Assembly (NCBI RefSeq): GCF_001431415.1
Contig: NZ_LDJI01000015.1
Location: 60,618-94,109 of the forward strand
DNA from: Stenotrophomonas humi
GTDB lineage: Bacteria > Pseudomonadota > Gammaproteobacteria > Xanthomonadales > Xanthomonadaceae
DNA length: 33,492 nucleotides
Direction: 5' to 3'
Position numbers and translations under genes: made by a program. Below the pieces are notes generated by a model, which had not been told where the DNA came from, ran no database searches, and saw only the letters and a program-made list of their open reading frames with translations. Below are positions 31,467-33,492 of the stretch, piece by piece (the stretch's first letter is position 1; every line of letters starts with the position of its first letter).

Positions 31467-32367
31467 TTGGGTCGAGGCTGTGTAAAAAATCGTCGAAGCG
31501 GAACTGCCGACGACAATGCGGCCAGTTCGAGCAACCAGCGCGATGGTAAACAGAGCGAGATGCTCAAGCCGCTATGGCCCTCACCATGCCCTGCGCACCC
31601 GTGATCTTGATCATCCGCTTCATGTTGTAGGCCAGAACCGCCAAGCTGATTTCTGTTCGGACCTTCGGAAGCGTCTTCGTCAGCAATGGCGTGGTGCCGA
31701 GCCAAGATTTCAGCGTACCGAAGACATGCTCTACCGTCTGTTTTCGCACCACGGTAACCTGGGGCCTGGCATCCAGAAGCATCTGCATCCTTTCCAGCAC
31801 GTCCTCGTGCTCCCAGCGGGTGATTCTTCTATAGCTTGGCGGTCGTGCACCTCGCCCGCATCGGGCAGCGGGGACAGGCGGAAGCCCAGTACTTGTGCAA
31901 CGTCAGCCCGTTCTCTTCGGTCGCAAAGCGATGGATCGCCCGCTCGCCTGCCGGACACTCGCACTCATCTTTGGCTTCGTCGTAGACGAAGTCCCGCTTG
32001 TCGAGCCGACCTTCAGCCTTGCTGTTTGATGTGAGCGGCTTCCCACTCCAAACGACCGCTGGATTGGATGCGATTGAGATAGCCGTATATGTAGATCTTG
32101 AGCAAGGCGGCCGGATGGTAGGCAGGCCTCCCGCCCGCGACGCGATTGACAGCCTCAAAGCCCAGCTGGCTCAGATCGAGTGCTTCGGCGAAAGCATCGA
32201 CAACACGCACGGGGTTTTCTTCGTGAACGTAATCTTCCCGCCGATCAGGGAGCAGAAGGCCCTGGGAACGATCAACCCCATCCACGAATCGCTTCATGTA
32301 AAGCACCCATCGACCGGTGCTCAGATCTTGCCAGCAGAGGCAGGGTTTTCACACAGCCTCGGTCCAA
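31467..32367 (-). mobile_element. Internally deleted IS1182-family insertion sequence with both inverted repeats
   Basis: Terminal inverted repeats are present at both ends: GGTCGAGGCTGTGTAAAAA (left, beginning about 31470) and, on the other strand, GGACCGAGGCTGTGTGAAAA (right, ending about 32365), matching at about 17 of 20 positions. The interior is one transposase gene with a deletion and a frameshift. At about 0.9 kb it is roughly half the usual length of 1.6-1.7 kb. No clear target-site duplication was found. With both ends intact it could still be moved by a full transposase elsewhere in the genome. Confidence 0.75.
31564..32297 (-). pseudogene. IS1182-family transposase with internal deletion and frameshift
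   Basis: The N-terminal part is intact (MKRFVDGVDRSQGLLLPDRR, NPVRVVDAFAEALDLSQLGF, GRPAYHPAALLKIYIYGYLN). At about 32035 it jumps, in another frame, to a point far downstream (KPLTSNSKAEGRLDKRDFVY, CPAGERAIHRFATEENGLTL, ASACPRCPMRARCTTAKL). This removes the middle of the protein, including the first catalytic Asp residues. One extra base after the AK codons shifts the last part (RRITRWEHEDVLERMQ, VEHVFGTLKSWLG, LAVLAYNMKRMIKI), which holds the YREK-like end of the catalytic domain. It is non-functional. Confidence 0.85.
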
Positions 32368-32380
32368 GCTGGCCCCACCG

Positions 32381-32404
32381 TACCCCCGATAACGCGCCCT
32401 AATC
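32381..32404. repeat. Copy C of the 24-bp interspersed direct repeat
   Basis: TACCCCCGATAA-CGCGC-CCTAATC, same orientation as A and B. It shares the outer 12 and 7 bases with copy A and differs at all five central bases. It lies 13 bases beyond the right end of the IS1182 element. It marks the boundary to the unrecognised right-end region. Confidence 0.55.
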
Positions 32405-32765
32405 TTCATTACGCCTCATGGTTCGCTTCTTGCCTAGGCCAGCGGCACTGAGAAGGTTCCGGCCCCTTTCGGTTGACGTTGAGCTCTTGGTCGGTAGCTA
32501 TCTAGTACGCTGTAGGGACGCGGTCGAACAGCTGTACGGCCAACAGCTTCGGCAAGCCAATGCTCTTCGCCTCAGCCCCCTCTAGGTGCCCGGTCTCCGA
32601 CACACTCATTGCTCCGGACCTAGCTGCGTGGCAAGTAATGCGGTCAACTGGAAGCCGTAGCGGCGAGATAAGTCCACTCCATGCCTGCTTTAGCTTCCAG
32701 GCCTCGCCGCAATAGCTCAGGCGCTTGACGATATCTGAAAATCAGATAGACACTCGCCGAGCTGA
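32405..32765. other. Stretch without a supported gene
   Basis: About 360 bases between repeat C and the right-end open frame. The longest plausible frame with GGAG and ATG is a 35-codon one on the minus strand (MSVSETGHLEGAEAKSIGLP and so on, ending near 32502), whose ribosome site is too close to be convincing. No hairpin or repeat of note was found. Confidence 0.4.
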
Positions 32766-33492
32766 TTGGTACCCTTCGACTTGGATGAGCGATTCGAGGG
32801 CTACGTGGCCTATGTCGTCAACCAACCGACCCTCAATACGCTTTGGCCTGAATTGGACAGTTTTGTTCGTTCGACTGGGCCTTTCCTTGCCTGTGCTTGG
32901 TGCGCCCTAGAGAGATCTAGAACCGTAAGCGCGCCCATAGCCCCCCAGGGGCTGGCTATTCAGGCCCTTGAAACGCTTTCTAACCTGAACGTCTTGCAGC
33001 TAGTCCCGCTCAATCAGAAAGGGGCAGCACGATCGCTTTATGAACCTTTCGCTTGGACATATCAGCACCCTTGGGGCGACCTATCCGGAAGTCTGGACCG
33101 GGCGCTAACAACTACGTTAGCGAGTTGGGCTGTCGATTGCCCTGCCAAGTCTAGATTGCGACTCTGGACATCCCTGGGCGAGAGCGAAGTTATTGCGTAC
33201 CTAGGGAATCTCTTGCGCAAGCACCGCATGAACGAATCGCTTGCCCGGCAACTTCCTTCAACTGAAGTTGATGAGTGGGCACAACTAAGCCTAGGGCGGA
33301 AACGATACGTGATGTGGTCCGGGATGCGTGCCGCTGCCTCTGAACTTTTGCGGAGTGGAATGTGTGAGATGAGCGCCGGTCACGTTCTAGATCGTGAAAT
33401 CAGAAACAAAACAAAATGGCTAATCCTGCGTGAGCAAGCCGGGTCGATTATTGCAACCGACTTTTGCTTCATTGAATCGCCCAGGATTTCGT
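32766..33492 (+). CDS. Unrecognised protein, open frame running off the right edge, no ATG start
   Basis: After a TGA at 32763 the frame is open for 242 codons to the window end. It starts LVPFDLDERFEGYVAYVVNQ and continues with protein-like composition: ERSRTVSAPIAPQGLAIQAL, RSLYEPFAWTYQHPWGDLSG, ASWAVDCPAKSRLRLWTSLG, then WAQLSLGRKRYVMWSGMRAA and, near the end, KTKWLILREQAGSIIATDFC. Possible starts are TTG at 32766 or 32781 or GTG at 32805; none has a clear ribosome site, so either a rare start is used or the 5' end was lost. It is likely soluble: no signal peptide and no long hydrophobic segment. I do not recognise the family. Base use looks less G/C-rich than the rest of the window, a possible sign of transfer. 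Confidence 0.5.
   Translation, partial: MVPFDLDERFEGYVAYVVNQPTLNTLWPELDSFVRSTGPFLACAWCALERSRTVSAPIAPQGLAIQALETLSNLNVLQLVPLNQKGAARSLYEPFAWTYQHPWGDLSGSLDRALTTTLASWAVDCPAKSRLRLWTSLGESEVIAYLGNLLRKHRMNESLARQLPSTEVDEWAQLSLGRKRYVMWSGMRAAASELLRSGMCEMSAGHVLDREIRNKTKWLILREQAGSIIATDFCFIESPRIS

Noticed and set aside
32725..32910. A 61-codon plus frame near the right edge
   Set aside because: It overlaps, in another frame, the much longer open frame that runs to the window end, and has no supporting feature.
1..33492. tRNA gene next to the 24-bp repeats as an integration target
   Set aside because: No tRNA-like cloverleaf was seen near any of the three copies.

Overview
The window is high-GC gammaproteobacterial DNA, most likely from Xanthomonadaceae (Stenotrophomonas, Lysobacter or Xanthomonas relatives). 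This is inferred from three sources: the families present (a NodT/AcrB/AcrA-type efflux operon, a giant Ig-module autotransporter beside three tail-collar genes), the composition, and a C-rich/G-rich perfect intergenic palindrome of a kind I associate with this family. No rRNA, tRNA, replication or core metabolic gene was seen. The whole stretch looks accessory and is rich in gene remnants.

Layout. (1) 1-1286, minus strand: a two-gene SIR2-HerA type anti-phage operon. The HerA ATPase is cut by the left edge, and its first 32 codons overlap the end of the SIR2 gene. (2) 1371-19091: a metal and drug efflux block. It holds a 14-TM MFS exporter, a copper-type cluster (CueR-like regulator, HMA metallochaperone, His-rich periplasmic protein), a glutaredoxin, and a complete adaptor-RND-outer membrane operon coupled by GTGA overlaps. 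After a scar (tail of a P-type metal ATPase plus a decayed IS3 transposase) comes a LysR regulator divergent from a second RND operon whose outer-membrane gene is truncated. (3) 19092-32380: a 2227-residue autotransporter built of about 19 Ig-like/cadherin-like modules, divergent from an operon of three tail-collar proteins and a GNAT acetyltransferase, with a small DUF6916-like gene convergent to it. Next is a zone of decay: an AraC remnant, a DJ-1/PfpI gene with an amber stop, an intact NTF2-like secreted protein and its frameshifted paralogue, and an internally deleted IS1182-family element. (4) 32405-33492: a gene-poor stretch, then an unrecognised open frame that runs off the right edge and has no ATG.

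A 24-bp sequence (TACCCCCGATAA-N5-CCTARTC) occurs three times in the same orientation, at 1371, 19068 and 32381. It lies at the boundaries between these blocks, and gene fragments abut each copy. It is the best candidate for a recombination or attachment site that assembled the region in modules.

How genes work together. The two RND pumps, the MFS pump and the CueR cluster form an envelope efflux and metal-homeostasis block; the truncated second pump may use the intact NodT-type channel of the first. The autotransporter and tail-collar cluster looks like a surface or secreted adhesion/recognition locus. The SIR2-HerA pair is a defence module at the flank.
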